A DNA stretch of 64,000 nt. Source: JAFGJU01 sp964570935. Its GTDB lineage: Bacteria; Eisenbacteria; RBG-16-71-46; JAFGJU01. Position 1 is the first letter of the stretch. Each line of letters opens with the position of its first letter. This document shows positions 37,438 through 45,997 of the stretch, one piece after another. The notes below the pieces were generated by a model that was not told the DNA's origin, made no database searches, and worked only from the letters and a program-made list of their open reading frames with translations. A program made the position numbers and the translations under genes. The stretch spans positions 1 to 64,000 of the forward strand of contig CAZMZP010000063.1 in the NCBI GenBank assembly GCA_964570935.1. The letters run 5' to 3'.

Positions 37438-37864
37438 GCGGGCAGGGGCGATATGAAGGGATTCCGGAAGAGAACTTCGGCTGTTTGGCCGGCACAGTCC
37501 GGCCCAGTCATGTTACGCGCGTACAAGGTTCTCTTCTCATCGATGGAATCGCAACCTGCGCCTCTGCCCGTTCTGATGTCGGATGTCCTGCCGCGGCCTC
37601 TGCCCGTTCTGTCCACAGAACAGCCGTCCTCGCTCCGTCCCTGAACCTCCCGCAGTGTGAGCTAGTTCCCGCTTCTCCGGCTTCACGTTCGCGCCTCCCA
37701 CAACCACACTTGCCTTGTCCCTCAGCCGAATATAGACTCTCGGTCGGGCTGCAGTCCGGCAGCCGCGCCTTTCCGGCATGACGGCCGGTTCACAGTCGTT
37801 CTAGGGCTGCGCGCGGCCTTGACGCGCGCTCCGAGGCGGCGGTCGCGCATCCGAGGTGATTCCC
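37438..37864. other. intergenic region before priA, little content
   Basis: About 430 bases with no convincing gene. It holds a 15-base direct repeat (CCTCTGCCCGTTCTG at 37561-37575 and 37597-37611). I see no promoter. Confidence 0.4.
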
Positions 37865-40075
37865 TTGTCTCATACGCAGTACGCACAGGTGGCCTTTCCG
37901 ATCCCGATCCAGAGTGTGTTCACTTATGTCGTGCCGGAGTCGCTGGCGGGGAAGGTGACGTTGGGGTCACACGTGCTGGCCTTTCTCGGAAGGCGAAAGC
38001 TGTCCGGGTTTGTCGTGGGCGATGAACCTCGACCGGATTTGAAGAGCGTGAGACCGCTGGAAGCACTGGTCCGGCCGGAGCCGGTCTTCGACGCGCGGAT
38101 GCTCGAGCTCGCGCGTCTCGCGGCGGAGCACTACTTGAGCCCCCTGGGGGAGATCCTGGCGGCAGCGTATCCCGGTCACGCGGACAAGAGGCCTCGGCCG
38201 TCCAAGGGCGATGCGCCGGCCGGATCGTCCCGCGAAGATGACTCCGGCAGGAAGGACCCAGCCGGTCTGGAACTGGGCGCGGACGTGAGCTCCTGCTTCC
38301 TGCCGCTGCTTGAACAATCGGGCAGCGGAGGCCCCCGGGTGTTCGTGCTCAACGCGGCAGAGGCCGTCCGCGAGAGACAGTACCCCGGCCTCACTGACAA
38401 GGTCGTGGCCGGCGGCGGCAGCGTCCTCTTCCTCGTGCCCGAGGTCTCCACGTCATCGTCGCTGGCGGCGCTGCTTAAGGCCCGTTTCGGTCCGAGAATG
38501 GCCCTCTTCCACAGTATGCTCCGCATCTCCGAGAGAAAGAACATCTGGGAGGACTGCCGGGGCGGCCGCCTGCGGGTGGTACTCGGCACGCGCTCGGCAG
38601 TGTTTCTCCCGCTTCGCGGCCTCAGGCTTATCGTCGTGGAAGACGAGCACGCGCAGCCGTATAAACAGGAAGAGACGCCTCGATACAACGGACGAGACGT
38701 CGCCCTGATGAGGGCGCGACTCGAGGGTGTCCCGGTTGTGCTGGCCTCCGCCACGCCGTCAGTGGAAACGTACCTCGCGCTCAAGCGAAGCGAGTACCTA
38801 CTCCTCGAGCCGGAGCCCCTGAACGAAGGGGCTCCGGAGGACGTGGAAGGAGGACCGCCGGAGACGGCGGTGCCGGGCACAGAGCCCGAGGTTGGGTCAG
38901 GCGGGCAGCCCGCAGCAGGATCCTCCAGGCCTGCCCGGCCGGCCGTAAGCATTGTGGACATGCGAAACTGGGACAACGTCGTGTCCGGAGGTGATGAATT
39001 CTCACGGCCCCTGGCCTCCGCCGTCCGGCAGTGTCTGGACGAAGGGCGAAGGGCACTCATCTTTCTCAACAGACGCGGCTTTTCGACGTACGTCCAATGC
39101 CAGGACTGCGGCGGAGTCGAGACGTGTCCGTCGTGCGAGCTTCCTCTCGTCCTGCATTCCGCAGACGGCGCGCTCCTCTGCCATCACTGCGGACACACGA
39201 CGCACGCGCCGTCGTCGTGCCGGAAATGCAAGGGGGTCAGGTTCCGGTTCGGCGGAGCCGGCATAGAGAAAGTGGAGACGCAGCTCAAGAAGATCGCGCC
39301 TGCCGCCCGAGTCGGCCGGCTGGACCTGGACTCGGCCGGGACGCGGGCAGGGGCGCTGAGCGCCGCAGGCAGGTTCGCCGGAGGCGAGCTGGACGTACTT
39401 ATAGGCACCCTGATGGTCATGAAGGGGTTTGACCTTGGTGAGATAGCCCTGGTCGGGGTCCTCCACGCCGAGACGCAGCTCAACATCCCGGACTTCCGTT
39501 CGGGCGAACGGGCGTTCGAGCTGCTCTCGGAAGTGGCCGCGCTGGCCGGGCGGGCGGGCGATACGAGCCAGCGCGAAGGCGCCGACGGCTCCGGTCCTGC
39601 CGGGGGCTCGGACATCGCCGAAGGCTCGGGCCCTCCCGGGCAGGTCATCATACAGACCTTGAACCCGGACCACCACAGCGTGGTCGCGGTGGCCGCCGGC
39701 GACCCCGGTGTGTTCTACGAGCAGGAGCTCAAGCAGCGGGAAGAGCTTGGCTACCCGCCGTTTTCCACGCTGGTCGCAGTGCACATCTCCGGGCCGAAGG
39801 AGCCGCAGGTCCTCAGAGTAGTCCAACAGGCCGGCTCCGCCGCCTCTTCGGTCGCGTCTTCGCTGGCAAGTCAGGGCCTGCCGGTCCGGGTGCTGGGGCC
39901 GTCGCCTGGCTACCCGGCCAGGTCGCGGGGTCAATTCCGGTGGCGCATGAGCATCAGGGCCGACAAACGGGAGGCCGCAAGCAGAGCGGCCAGAGACATT
40001 CTGGCCGAACTGGGCGGAAAGCATGACGTTGGCGGAGTCACCGTCAGCATGGACGTGGACCCCGTGGGGACTTGA
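37865..40075 (+). CDS. priA: PriA-family primosomal protein N' lacking Walker A
   Basis: 736 residues. Start TTG 37865 has a strong Shine-Dalgarno (GAGGTGAT, 37853-37860); GTG 37856 is the alternative. The N-terminal DNA-binding domain is recognisable (VAFPIPIQSVFTYVVP). Where PriA has GVTGSGKTEVYL, this protein reads VLNAAEAVRERQYP, so the P-loop is gone, and DEEH reads EDEH. The zinc domain is intact (CQDCGGVETCPSC, LCHHCGHT, CRKCKG). PDFRSGERAFELLSEVA follows. It is probably a replication-restart scaffold without helicase activity, as inferred for actinobacterial PriA. Low-complexity inserts occur near residues 125-140 and 320-350. Confidence 0.85.
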   Translation: MSHTQYAQVAFPIPIQSVFTYVVPESLAGKVTLGSHVLAFLGRRKLSGFVVGDEPRPDLKSVRPLEALVRPEPVFDARMLELARLAAEHYLSPLGEILAAAYPGHADKRPRPSKGDAPAGSSREDDSGRKDPAGLELGADVSSCFLPLLEQSGSGGPRVFVLNAAEAVRERQYPGLTDKVVAGGGSVLFLVPEVSTSSSLAALLKARFGPRMALFHSMLRISERKNIWEDCRGGRLRVVLGTRSAVFLPLRGLRLIVVEDEHAQPYKQEETPRYNGRDVALMRARLEGVPVVLASATPSVETYLALKRSEYLLLEPEPLNEGAPEDVEGGPPETAVPGTEPEVGSGGQPAAGSSRPARPAVSIVDMRNWDNVVSGGDEFSRPLASAVRQCLDEGRRALIFLNRRGFSTYVQCQDCGGVETCPSCELPLVLHSADGALLCHHCGHTTHAPSSCRKCKGVRFRFGGAGIEKVETQLKKIAPAARVGRLDLDSAGTRAGALSAAGRFAGGELDVLIGTLMVMKGFDLGEIALVGVLHAETQLNIPDFRSGERAFELLSEVAALAGRAGDTSQREGADGSGPAGGSDIAEGSGPPGQVIIQTLNPDHHSVVAVAAGDPGVFYEQELKQREELGYPPFSTLVAVHISGPKEPQVLRVVQQAGSAASSVASSLASQGLPVRVLGPSPGYPARSRGQFRWRMSIRADKREAASRAARDILAELGGKHDVGGVTVSMDVDPVGT

Positions 40076-40101
40076 CAGCCCCGGGCGCCAGGGTGTAGCC
40101 T
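40072..40101 (+). promoter_or_regulatory. possible promoter TTGACA-18-TAGCCT
   Basis: A perfect -35 (40072-40077) overlaps the priA stop codon, with a weak -10 TAGCCT at 40096-40101. It would serve the HD-domain gene. Confidence 0.4.
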
Positions 40102-40178
40102 GACATACTGTTGTTTTGCGCCGTTTCCTGCAGTCGGCGGGGTGCCGGCTGTGTTTCATTAGGTGGTGTTTTTCAGAT

Positions 40179-40838
40179 TTGATTACTCTGGAACAGGCAA
40201 AGGCTCACCCCACGGTGAGAGCCTTCATCGATAAGGCAGACCAGCAGCTCGGGGTCATCGGATACACCGAGCACGGCGAGCGCCATGCCAATCTGGTCAG
40301 CAGCATCTCCTGCAACATCCTCAAGCGTCTCGGCAAACCCGAGCGAGTGAGCGAGCTCGCCTCGATAGCGGGCTACCTCCACGACATAGGCAACGTCATC
40401 AACCGGGACTTTCACGCGCAGTCGGGAGCCATGCTCGCTTACGGCGTGCTCAAAGACATGGGGATGGGGGAGGACGAGTTGGCCGAGATAATCGCTGCAA
40501 TCGGAAACCACCACGAGGACCAGGGCGAGTCCGTCAGCGACATAAGCGCCGCCATCATCCTGGCCGACAAGAGCGACGTCCATCGCTCCAGGGTCAGGAG
40601 CGCGGACATGATAAAGCTGGACATACACGACAGGGTAAACTACGCGGCGACCAATTCGTTTCTGAGAGTCGTCGAGAAGAAGAAGGTGAACTCTCTCGAG
40701 CTCACAATCGACACGAGCATTTCCCAGTTGATGGAGTACTTTGAGATTTTTCTTTCGCGCATGCTTGCCTCGAGGAAGGCCGCGAACTTTCTGTCTTGCT
40801 CCTTCGAGGTCATCATCAACGGTAACAAGATGTTGTAG
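40179..40838 (+). CDS. HD-domain phosphohydrolase-like protein
   Basis: 219 residues from TTG 40179, with AGGTGGTG ten bases upstream; a longer frame back to 40116 exists. HD-superfamily residues are TEHGERHANLV, LHDIGNVINRD and NHHEDQGE, then LADKSDVHRSRV. The C-terminal 80 residues form a separate alpha/beta part. Possibly nucleotide hydrolysis; the substrate cannot be read from sequence. It is flanked by priA and a TPR lipoprotein gene. Confidence 0.8.
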   Translation: MITLEQAKAHPTVRAFIDKADQQLGVIGYTEHGERHANLVSSISCNILKRLGKPERVSELASIAGYLHDIGNVINRDFHAQSGAMLAYGVLKDMGMGEDELAEIIAAIGNHHEDQGESVSDISAAIILADKSDVHRSRVRSADMIKLDIHDRVNYAATNSFLRVVEKKKVNSLELTIDTSISQLMEYFEIFLSRMLASRKAANFLSCSFEVIINGNKML

Positions 40839-40922
40839 CCGGCCGCGCTGCGACTCGCGCGGTCAATGGAATCAGTCCCCGCAGTGTTTTCGCTCAGCCC
40901 GCCGCGGCTGAAAGGAGGAAAT

Positions 40923-42140
40923 ATGCGACGCTTTCCGAGTTCTGTTCTGCTGTTCGGCTTGATCGGCGCCTTCGCCGTGACCGGCTGTGCGCAGAACCCG
41001 CACCTGTCCGGCGGACGGCTCTACCGCAGCCAGAAGATCTACGACAAGGCCCTGCGAGAGCTCGAGCTGGCCGTCCAGCAGGAGCCGAACAACCCGCTGG
41101 CCCATCTCGAGTTGGGCATGGTGTTCGCCGAGCTCGGAGAAACCAAGAAGGCGGGGCAGGAATTCGAGAAGACTCTGCAGCTGGACCCCAAGATGCAGAA
41201 GGACGTCGACGCCAACCGCCAGCATTACTGGGTGGAGCATTTCAACGCGGGCATCAGGCTCTCGAACGAAGAACAGAATTTCGCGGCGGCGGCGGAGGAA
41301 TTCCAGAAGGCCGTCGACCTGGACCCCAAGGACGTCAGGGCCTACACGAACCTGGCGTTCTGTTTAAGGAAGACGGGGAGGCCGGATGAGGCGCTGGCCC
41401 TGTTCCAGAAGGCGCTCACTCTGAACCCGACTGACGCGAACGCCAGGAAGAACCTGGCCGCGAGCTACCTGGACATGGCCAGGAGCGAGTCGAGGGAAAA
41501 GCGCTACATCGACGCCATCATGCTGTACGAGAAGGCAGCCGAGCTGGACAGCACGTATACGGACGCGCAGTTCGAGCTGGCCAACGCATACTCGGAGGCC
41601 GCCCTGGCCGATAGCATCGAGGTGGCCAGGACTCAGTACTACGACAAGGCGGTGTCGCTGTACAACCGAGTGCTCGAAAGGACTCCGGACAACATAGACG
41701 CGACTTTCAACCTGGGTACGGCCTACCTGGCGATGGACAAGCTGGACGAGGCCATGCCGCTTCTGCAGAAAGCCGTCAACCTGGACCCCAAGGCCTACGA
41801 CTTCCATTACAGACTCGGAAGAGCCTACGCCAGGTCCGGCAGTATAGAAATGGCCACTGCGGAGATAGTAATGTCCACGGCCCTTCAGAGGGGAACTGAT
41901 CAGACCGACCTCGAAGCCTGGTTCGGCGCGGACGCCATGAAGGCCAGATATCCTGACGTCACCGCGCAGACAAAGGCCATGCAGACCAACGGGAGGCCCG
42001 AGCAGGTCTACGCGTACGACGAGTCCGGCGTGGTCGTGGAAGTGTGGTTCTACTGGACCAAGGGCCTGGGGCTTTACTTCGTGAACGGCACAGCGCCGGC
42101 CATCAGCAAGGTGGAATTCGCCCCGGTAGCAAGTCAGTGA
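40923..42140 (+). CDS. TPR-repeat lipoprotein
   Basis: 405 residues. ATG 40923 follows AAAGGAGG. The lipoprotein signal MRRFPSSVLLFGLIGAFAVTGC carries the lipobox at Cys22. Tetratricopeptide repeats fill residues 35-320 (for example ALRELELAVQQEPNNPLAHL, EEFQKAVDLDPKDVRAYTNL, AMPLLQKAVNLDPKAYDFHY). The last 70 residues form a non-TPR beta-rich end. Probably a membrane-anchored assembly factor; partner unknown. Confidence 0.88.
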   Translation: MRRFPSSVLLFGLIGAFAVTGCAQNPHLSGGRLYRSQKIYDKALRELELAVQQEPNNPLAHLELGMVFAELGETKKAGQEFEKTLQLDPKMQKDVDANRQHYWVEHFNAGIRLSNEEQNFAAAAEEFQKAVDLDPKDVRAYTNLAFCLRKTGRPDEALALFQKALTLNPTDANARKNLAASYLDMARSESREKRYIDAIMLYEKAAELDSTYTDAQFELANAYSEAALADSIEVARTQYYDKAVSLYNRVLERTPDNIDATFNLGTAYLAMDKLDEAMPLLQKAVNLDPKAYDFHYRLGRAYARSGSIEMATAEIVMSTALQRGTDQTDLEAWFGADAMKARYPDVTAQTKAMQTNGRPEQVYAYDESGVVVEVWFYWTKGLGLYFVNGTAPAISKVEFAPVASQ

Positions 42141-42141
42141 A

Positions 42142-43170
42142 GTGACCCGATTCTTTGCAGAAGCCGACTGCCAACGTTCCTTCATCGAAGATAAGACTGT
42201 GAGCGTCGTGGGCTACGGCAACCAGGGCCGGGCCCACGCGCTCAATCTTCGCGACAGCGGAGTGCGCGTCGTAGTCGGACTGCGGCCGGGAAGCCCTTCC
42301 CTGAAGAGCGCCGCGTCCGAGGGTCTCGAAACCGCGCCCATGGCGGACGCGGTGTCGCGCGCCGACGTCGTCACCCTCCTTGTTCCCGACGAAGTCCACG
42401 GCAAGGTCTACGAGGAGCACGTGGCGCCCCGCATTAGGCCGGGAGCGTCGCTTTGCCTCGCGCACGGCCTGAGCGTCCGGTTCGGCATCCTAAAGCCGGA
42501 GCGTGGAGTGGACGTTTTCATGGTGGCCCCGCTGGGCGCGGGCAGCCTCCTCAGGCGGCTCTACACCGAGGGCGCCGGGCTGCCGTGCTACGTGGCGGTC
42601 CATCAGGATTCGAGCGGGAGCGCCCTGCAGACCGCGCTGGCTTACGCCTGGGCTCTCGGGTCCGCGCGTTCGGGGCTCGTCGAGACGACGTTCAAGGACG
42701 AGGCCGAGGTGGACCTTTTCGGCGAGCAGGCGGTCCTGTGCGGCGGGGTGTCGTTTCTTCTGCTCAAGGCGTTCAACGTCCTGGTGGAGAGCGGGTACGA
42801 GCCCGAGATGGCCTACATGGAATGCGTTAGCCAGCTCAAGGCGTCGGCCGACGTCATAGGCAAAGACGGTCTGGACGGGTTCGCGAAACGGGTCAGCACG
42901 CCCGCGCTGTACGGCCTGCTGACGCGGGGGACCCGCGTAGTAGGAGAGGAGGCCGAGCTCGCGATGAGGCGGCTTCTCAAGGACATTCAGTCGGGCGAGT
43001 TTGTGCGGGAGTGGCTCCGCGATGGCACGGCGGAAAAGGCGGCCGACGCGGGCTCTCGCTTTTCCCGGCTGCTGGCCGCCTGGAACGCTCTCAGGATCCA
43101 CGGAGTGGGTCGCGGCCTGAGGGGAGCGTCCGGGGGGCGGCCTGCTGACGGCGGGCCCGACGGCGCTTGA
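42142..43170 (+). CDS. ketol-acid reductoisomerase homologue with altered active site
   Basis: 342 residues of class I KARI type. The Rossmann site is VVGYGNQGRAHALNL with NADPH-type GLRPGS; the AHGLS histidine is present, as are metal ligands in ETTFKDEAEVDLFGEQAVLCGG. Two key residues differ: the Lys of the family's APKxPG is Leu131 (VAPLGAG), and the last Mg2+ ligand of ExxxE is Gln231 (MECVSQLK). No ilvB/ilvN neighbours. It may be a KARI paralogue with another role, so no gene symbol is given. GTG start two bases after the TPR gene; no clear ribosome site. Confidence 0.8.
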   Translation: MTRFFAEADCQRSFIEDKTVSVVGYGNQGRAHALNLRDSGVRVVVGLRPGSPSLKSAASEGLETAPMADAVSRADVVTLLVPDEVHGKVYEEHVAPRIRPGASLCLAHGLSVRFGILKPERGVDVFMVAPLGAGSLLRRLYTEGAGLPCYVAVHQDSSGSALQTALAYAWALGSARSGLVETTFKDEAEVDLFGEQAVLCGGVSFLLLKAFNVLVESGYEPEMAYMECVSQLKASADVIGKDGLDGFAKRVSTPALYGLLTRGTRVVGEEAELAMRRLLKDIQSGEFVREWLRDGTAEKAADAGSRFSRLLAAWNALRIHGVGRGLRGASGGRPADGGPDGA

Positions 43171-43178
43171 AATGCCTC

Positions 43179-43207
43179 TTGACAGGTTTTCGACAATGGG
43201 GTAGCAT
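43179..43207 (+). promoter_or_regulatory. sigma70-type promoter TTGACA-17-TAGCAT for rho
   Basis: Perfect -35 (43179-43184), 17-base spacer, -10 TAGCAT (43202-43207). It leaves a leader of about 260 bases before rho that holds a possible 27-codon ORF (43274-43357) without a Shine-Dalgarno. Confidence 0.75.
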
Positions 43208-43474
43208 ACTATCGAAAGCGGAATTGACCTGTCGCGTTTCTTCTCGCCTGGCGCCCTCGTTGACTTTGTCTCAATGACATCATTATTGCGAAGGCCCTTT
43301 GCCGGGTTTGGATCCTTGTTCGCAGATTCCTCAGGTCGCGTTATGCCCGTCGAGTAACACTACAAAGAACTGGCATTTTCCTGCATGAACAAGCGTCCTG
43401 ATTTACCAATCTGTATGTGAGATTCGTGCGTTCTTGACCTGACCCCCTGGGTTCAAGCGTGAGGAGTGTGAGTT

Positions 43475-44722
43475 ATGGGCATTGCCGAAATGAAGGGTAA
43501 GACGGTTGCGGAGCTTGTGCAGCTGGCGCAGCAGCTCAACATCGCGGGCGCCAGCGGAATGCGCAAGCAGGACCTGATGTTCAAGATCCTGGAGGCGCAG
43601 ACCCAGCAGAACGGCCTGATATTCGCCGAGGGGGTGCTGGAGATCCTGTCGGAGGGATACGGCTTCCTCAGGTCCACGGATTACAACTATCTGCCCGGCC
43701 CGGACGACATATACGTCTCACCATCACAAATCAAGAGGTTTGACCTCAGAACCGGGGACACCATCTCCGGCCAGGTCAGGCCGCCCAAGGACGGGGAGCG
43801 TTACTTCGCCCTTCTGCGAGTCGAGGCGGTCAACTTCGAGAGCCCGGAGGTGGCTAAGGACAAGATCCTGTTCGACAACCTGACTCCGCTCTACCCGCAC
43901 GAGAAACTCAAACTCGAGGCGAAAAACCACGACATTTCGACTCGCATCATGGACCTGCTCAGTCCCATCGGAAAGGGACAGAGGGGTCTCATAGTGTCGC
44001 CGCCCAAGGCGGGAAAGACGATCCTCCTTCAGAAGATAGCAAACAGCATCACCGAGAACCATCCCGAGGTCATCCTGATAGTCCTCCTCATAGACGAGCG
44101 GCCCGAAGAGGTCACCGACATGGAAAGGTCCGTCAACGGAGAGGTCGTCAGCTCCACCTTCGACGAACCGGCCGAGCGGCACGTTCAGGTTGCCGAGATG
44201 GTGCTGGAGAAGGCGAAGCGTCTGGTCGAGCACAACCGGGACGTCGTGATACTTCTCGACAGCATCACGCGACTCGCCAGGGCGCACAACACGGTCGTGC
44301 CCCACAGCGGGAAGATCCTGTCTGGCGGCGTGGACGCCAACGCCCTTCAGAAGCCGAAGAGGTTCTTCGGCGCCGCCAGAAACATCGAGAACGGCGGAAG
44401 CCTGACGATCATCGCGACGGCGCTGGTCGACACCGGAAGCCGCATGGACGAGGTCATTTTTGAGGAGTTCAAGGGCACGGGCAACATGGAGCTCGTGCTT
44501 GACAGACGCATCAGCGATAGGAGAATATTTCCTGCGCTGGACATCAACAAGTCCAGCACCAGACACGAGGAGCTTCTGATGCCGCAGGACGAGCTCAACA
44601 AGGTCTGGATACTGAGGAAGTTCCTGGCCGAGCTCAATTCGGTCGAAGCCATGGAGTTTCTCATCGGGAAAATGGGTCAGGCCAAGACCAACAAGAAGTT
44701 CCTGGAATCCATGAACGCATAA
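43475..44722 (+). CDS. rho: transcription termination factor Rho
   Basis: 415 residues. N-terminal helical domain (KTVAELVQLAQQLNI), RNA-binding cold-shock-like domain (FAEGVLEILSEGYGFLRS, DIYVSPSQIKRFDLRTGD), then the RecA-like motor with P-loop SPPKAGKTILL, VLLIDERPEEVTD and DSITRLARAHN. GAGGAG precedes the ATG. It heads the rho-rpmE-DUF1385-prfA-prmC-murA run. Confidence 0.97.
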   Translation: MGIAEMKGKTVAELVQLAQQLNIAGASGMRKQDLMFKILEAQTQQNGLIFAEGVLEILSEGYGFLRSTDYNYLPGPDDIYVSPSQIKRFDLRTGDTISGQVRPPKDGERYFALLRVEAVNFESPEVAKDKILFDNLTPLYPHEKLKLEAKNHDISTRIMDLLSPIGKGQRGLIVSPPKAGKTILLQKIANSITENHPEVILIVLLIDERPEEVTDMERSVNGEVVSSTFDEPAERHVQVAEMVLEKAKRLVEHNRDVVILLDSITRLARAHNTVVPHSGKILSGGVDANALQKPKRFFGAARNIENGGSLTIIATALVDTGSRMDEVIFEEFKGTGNMELVLDRRISDRRIFPALDINKSSTRHEELLMPQDELNKVWILRKFLAELNSVEAMEFLIGKMGQAKTNKKFLESMNA

Positions 44723-44734
44723 GGGAGAGCGCTA

Positions 44735-44986
44735 ATGAAGAAGGGCATTCATCCTAAGTACCACGAGACGAAGATAACCTGTGTCTGCGGGAACGTCATA
44801 GAGACACACTCCACGGTGAAAGACATCCACGTGGAAATCTGCTCGAACTGCCACCCGTTCTTCACCGGCAAGCAGAAGCTCATAGACACCGCGGGCCGCG
44901 TCGAGAGGTACAGGAGGAAATACGCCAAGGGCGCGAAGGCGGCCGGAAGCACAAAGCCGGCCGAATCGGGCGAGGCGAAGGCTTGA
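44735..44986 (+). CDS. rpmE: 50S ribosomal protein L31 (zinc-binding form)
   Basis: 83 residues: MKKGIHPKYHETKITCVCGN start, zinc cysteines CVC and CSNCHPFFTGKQK, then a Lys/Ala/Gly-rich extended tail. The intact CxC/CxxC set marks the C+ paralogue. It starts 12 bases after rho. Confidence 0.95.
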   Translation: MKKGIHPKYHETKITCVCGNVIETHSTVKDIHVEICSNCHPFFTGKQKLIDTAGRVERYRRKYAKGAKAAGSTKPAESGEAKA

Positions 44987-45066
44987 GTGGATCTCTCCAC
45001 GCGCGGCGGCCTGCCATTCACCCCCCGCCCTCGGCGGTCTTGAGGGCGTGCGCGGCATTAGGGACC

Positions 45067-45972
45067 ATGGTGTCTGCGGAAAAAATCTCAGTCGGCGGCC
45101 AGGCCGTAATAGAGGGCGTCATGATGCGCTCTCCGAAACTGGTCTCGACGGCGGTGCGCAGACCGGGCGGCGACATCACTGTCCGAACGACCCCCTACGT
45201 TTCCGTCTCGAAGAAGAACAAGGCTCTGGGGCTGCCGGTTTTGAGGGGCGCGGTCATCCTCATCGAGACGCTTTCCCTGGGAATCAGCTCGCTGGCATAT
45301 TCCGCCGAGGAGGCGCTCAGGGAAGACGGGGACGAAGCGAAAGGCTCGGCCGACGGGAAAGACAAGAAGAGTCCCCGCGAGGCCATCACCAAGCTCAGTC
45401 TCACCCTCACCGTGATCGTGGCTCTCGTCCTGGGTTTCGGGCTCTTCTTCTACCTGCCGCTCTTCGTGGCCGAAGCGACCGGGCTTAAGAGCGGTTTCTG
45501 GTTTAACCTGGTTGACGGCGCGGTCCGGCTGACGATCTTCGTCCTCTACGTGTCTCTCATCGCGCTGTGGGGCGAGATGCGGAAGCTCTACCAGTACCAC
45601 GGTGCCGAGCACAAATCCATACACGCATTCGAGGCCGGAGAAGACCTGACGCCCGACAATGCCATGAAGCACACGACCCTGCATCCCAGGTGCGGAACGA
45701 GCTTCCTGTTGATGGTTGTGCTCGTGAGTCTCGTCGTGTTCATCGCGCTGGGGAAGCCGGAGAGCTGGGGCGAGCGGGGGATAAGGTTTCTGATGGTGCC
45801 GCTGATTGCGGGAGTGGCGTTTGAGCTCACGAAGCTGTCGGGCAAGTACGCCAGGAGCGCCGTGGGCGCCGCGCTCATCGCCCCGGGGCTGTGGCTCCAG
45901 CGCATCACCACGAGGGAGCCCACAAGGGAGCAGGTCGAGGTGGCGCTGAAGGCGCTGAAGGAAGTGCTGTAG
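45067..45972 (+). CDS. DUF1385 family membrane protein
   Basis: 301 residues. The conserved N terminus ISVGGQAVIEGVMMRSPK and central YQYHGAEHKSIHAFEAGEDL with following HPRCGTSFLLMVV are diagnostic. Several transmembrane helices follow (LTLTVIVALVLGFGLFFYLP, FLLMVVLVSLVVFIALG, FLMVPLIAGVAFELTKL). Function unknown; frequently found between rpmE and prfA, as here. ATG 45067 has a weak ribosome site. Confidence 0.9.
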   Translation: MVSAEKISVGGQAVIEGVMMRSPKLVSTAVRRPGGDITVRTTPYVSVSKKNKALGLPVLRGAVILIETLSLGISSLAYSAEEALREDGDEAKGSADGKDKKSPREAITKLSLTLTVIVALVLGFGLFFYLPLFVAEATGLKSGFWFNLVDGAVRLTIFVLYVSLIALWGEMRKLYQYHGAEHKSIHAFEAGEDLTPDNAMKHTTLHPRCGTSFLLMVVLVSLVVFIALGKPESWGERGIRFLMVPLIAGVAFELTKLSGKYARSAVGAALIAPGLWLQRITTREPTREQVEVALKALKEVL

Positions 45973-45997
45973 TCGCGCGACCCGCGGGGCAACGACC

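Noticed and set aside
37561..37611. 15-base direct repeat
   Set aside because: Only two copies, in a gene-free stretch with no associated feature.
43370..43386. Sigma54-like TGGCATTTTCCTGCAT before rho
   Set aside because: The GG and GC are one base too close for a -24/-12 promoter, and a good sigma70 promoter lies upstream.
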